From Pseudomonas sp. PGPPP3 (GTDB taxonomy: Bacteria > Pseudomonadota > Gammaproteobacteria > Pseudomonadales > Pseudomonadaceae), in contig NKIE01000240.1 of assembly GCA_002256055.1 (NCBI GenBank), positions 1 through 5,225 of the forward strand: 5,225 nucleotides of DNA, given 5' to 3'. Below, piece by piece: positions 4,823 to 5,225 of the stretch (position 1 is the first letter of the stretch; each line of letters starts with the position of its first letter). The position numbers and the translations under genes are program-made. The notes under the pieces were generated by a model. The model saw nothing but the letters and a program-made list of their open reading frames with translations, searched no databases and was not told where the DNA came from.

Positions 4823-5143
4823 TTATTGCAGGAAGCGCTGGGCGACGATTTCCGCCTGCTCCTGATGGCGCATATAGGTCAGCAACGGCTCGCTGATATG
4901 CAGTAGGTCGTTAACGTGCTGGTCGAGCAGAATCTGAATGCGCTCGCGCTTGAGGGTCATCAGGTCACCCTCTAGCAGGCACCAGACGAATTCGCTGGCC
5001 GGGGTAATGCTCGCATCCGGCACATCCATGCCGAACGAGTCTTCGCTGAAGCGCACGATGTAGTGCCCGGCCTTGGCGTTGAAGCCAACAAAGCCGTTGA
5101 GTTGGTCGGCAGCGGCGCAGATATCGGCAGACGTGATGCTCAT
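4823..5143 (-). CDS. Conserved-looking cytoplasmic protein of unknown function (106 aa)
   Basis: Predicted 106-residue soluble protein without a signal peptide or membrane segment; I do not recognise a named domain. The first half (about 17-60) looks like alpha/beta, with GFVGFNAKAGHYIVRFSEDS at 17-36 and an acidic DMTL-like turn region near LEGDLMTLKRER (57-68). The second half (about 63-104) is probably helical, rich in Leu, Ile, Gln and Glu. The ATG at 5143 is chosen because GAGG sits 6 nt upstream, an excellent Shine-Dalgarno sequence. A longer reading from ATG at 5206 adds 21 residues but lacks such a signal. Codon use and frame extent support a real gene. It converges on the large transpeptidase gene with a 6-bp gap. 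No function can be inferred. Confidence 0.8.
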   Translation of the reverse strand: MSITSADICAAADQLNGFVGFNAKAGHYIVRFSEDSFGMDVPDASITPASEFVWCLLEGDLMTLKRERIQILLDQHVNDLLHISEPLLTYMRHQEQAEIVAQRFLQ

Positions 5144-5149
5144 AATTAA

Positions 5150-5153
5150 CCTC
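5150..5153 (-). promoter_or_regulatory. Ribosome-binding site that decides the start of the 106-residue gene
   Basis: GAGG on the minus strand, within TGTGAGGTTAATT, stands 6 nt before the ATG at 5143. This favours that start over the upstream in-frame ATG at 5206. I see no clear promoter in the remaining bases to 5225, so transcription probably begins outside the window. Confidence 0.6.
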
Positions 5154-5225
5154 ACAGATGGCCATGCACTCAGTCGCAGGGGCTGCAGGGGCACAAGGGC
5201 GCTCATCCTAAGGTGCTGCAGCTTG

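Noticed and set aside
5176..5191. GCAGGGG direct repeat, two copies
   Set aside because: Too short and too close to background GC-rich sequence to call a functional repeat.
5144..5206. ATG start at 5206 for the 106-residue gene
   Set aside because: The ATG at 5143 has GAGG at ideal spacing; the extension is Leu/Pro-rich and looks like untranslated leader.
1..5225. Search for a mobile element, defence system, CRISPR array or RNA gene
   Set aside because: No transposase, integrase, terminal inverted repeats, spaced repeat array, or tRNA/rRNA signature was seen; gene content looks like core chromosome.

Overview
The window reads as an ordinary chromosomal stretch of a Pseudomonas-like gammaproteobacterium. 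The evidence is high GC with GC-rich third codon positions, a QSregVF_b/DUF3820 small protein, a YcbB/LdtD-type and a YkuD_2-type L,D-transpeptidase, and a basic 73-residue protein with a tail I associate with pseudomonads. The species cannot be named from sequence alone. I see no insertion sequence, phage gene, tRNA, rRNA or CRISPR array.

Layout: six genes lie on the minus strand and one on the plus strand. From the right, a 106-residue cytoplasmic protein of unknown function (5143 to 4823) runs tail-to-tail into the large plus-strand L,D-transpeptidase (3227-4816), with 6 bp between stop codons. That enzyme is divergent, across about 130 bp, from a second exported L,D-transpeptidase of the YkuD_2 type (3096 to 2383). 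The YkuD_2 gene is followed after 9 nt by a DUF3820/QSregVF_b gene (2373 to 2149), a probable two-gene operon. Next come a basic, disordered 73-residue protein (2021 to 1800), a META/HslJ-type lipoprotein (1764 to 1333) and a membrane-anchored AraC-family regulator (1122 to 88), which ends in a hairpin-plus-T-run terminator.

How the genes work together: the two L,D-transpeptidases are both exported and both keep a His/Cys catalytic pair. They share one intergenic control region, so together they form a small peptidoglycan-remodelling locus (3-3 cross-linking, or lipoprotein/D-amino-acid exchange). The lipoprotein and the membrane-anchored regulator also belong to the envelope, but nothing in the sequence links them functionally to the transpeptidases.

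I find no convincing undescribed multi-gene system. The most unusual signals are an identical 8-mer (GCCTCAGG) at the ribosome-binding position of three consecutive minus-strand genes, the unknown ligand of the membrane-anchored AraC regulator, the ambiguous start and leader structure of the large transpeptidase, and a cluster of palindromes at the 3' end of the lipoprotein gene.
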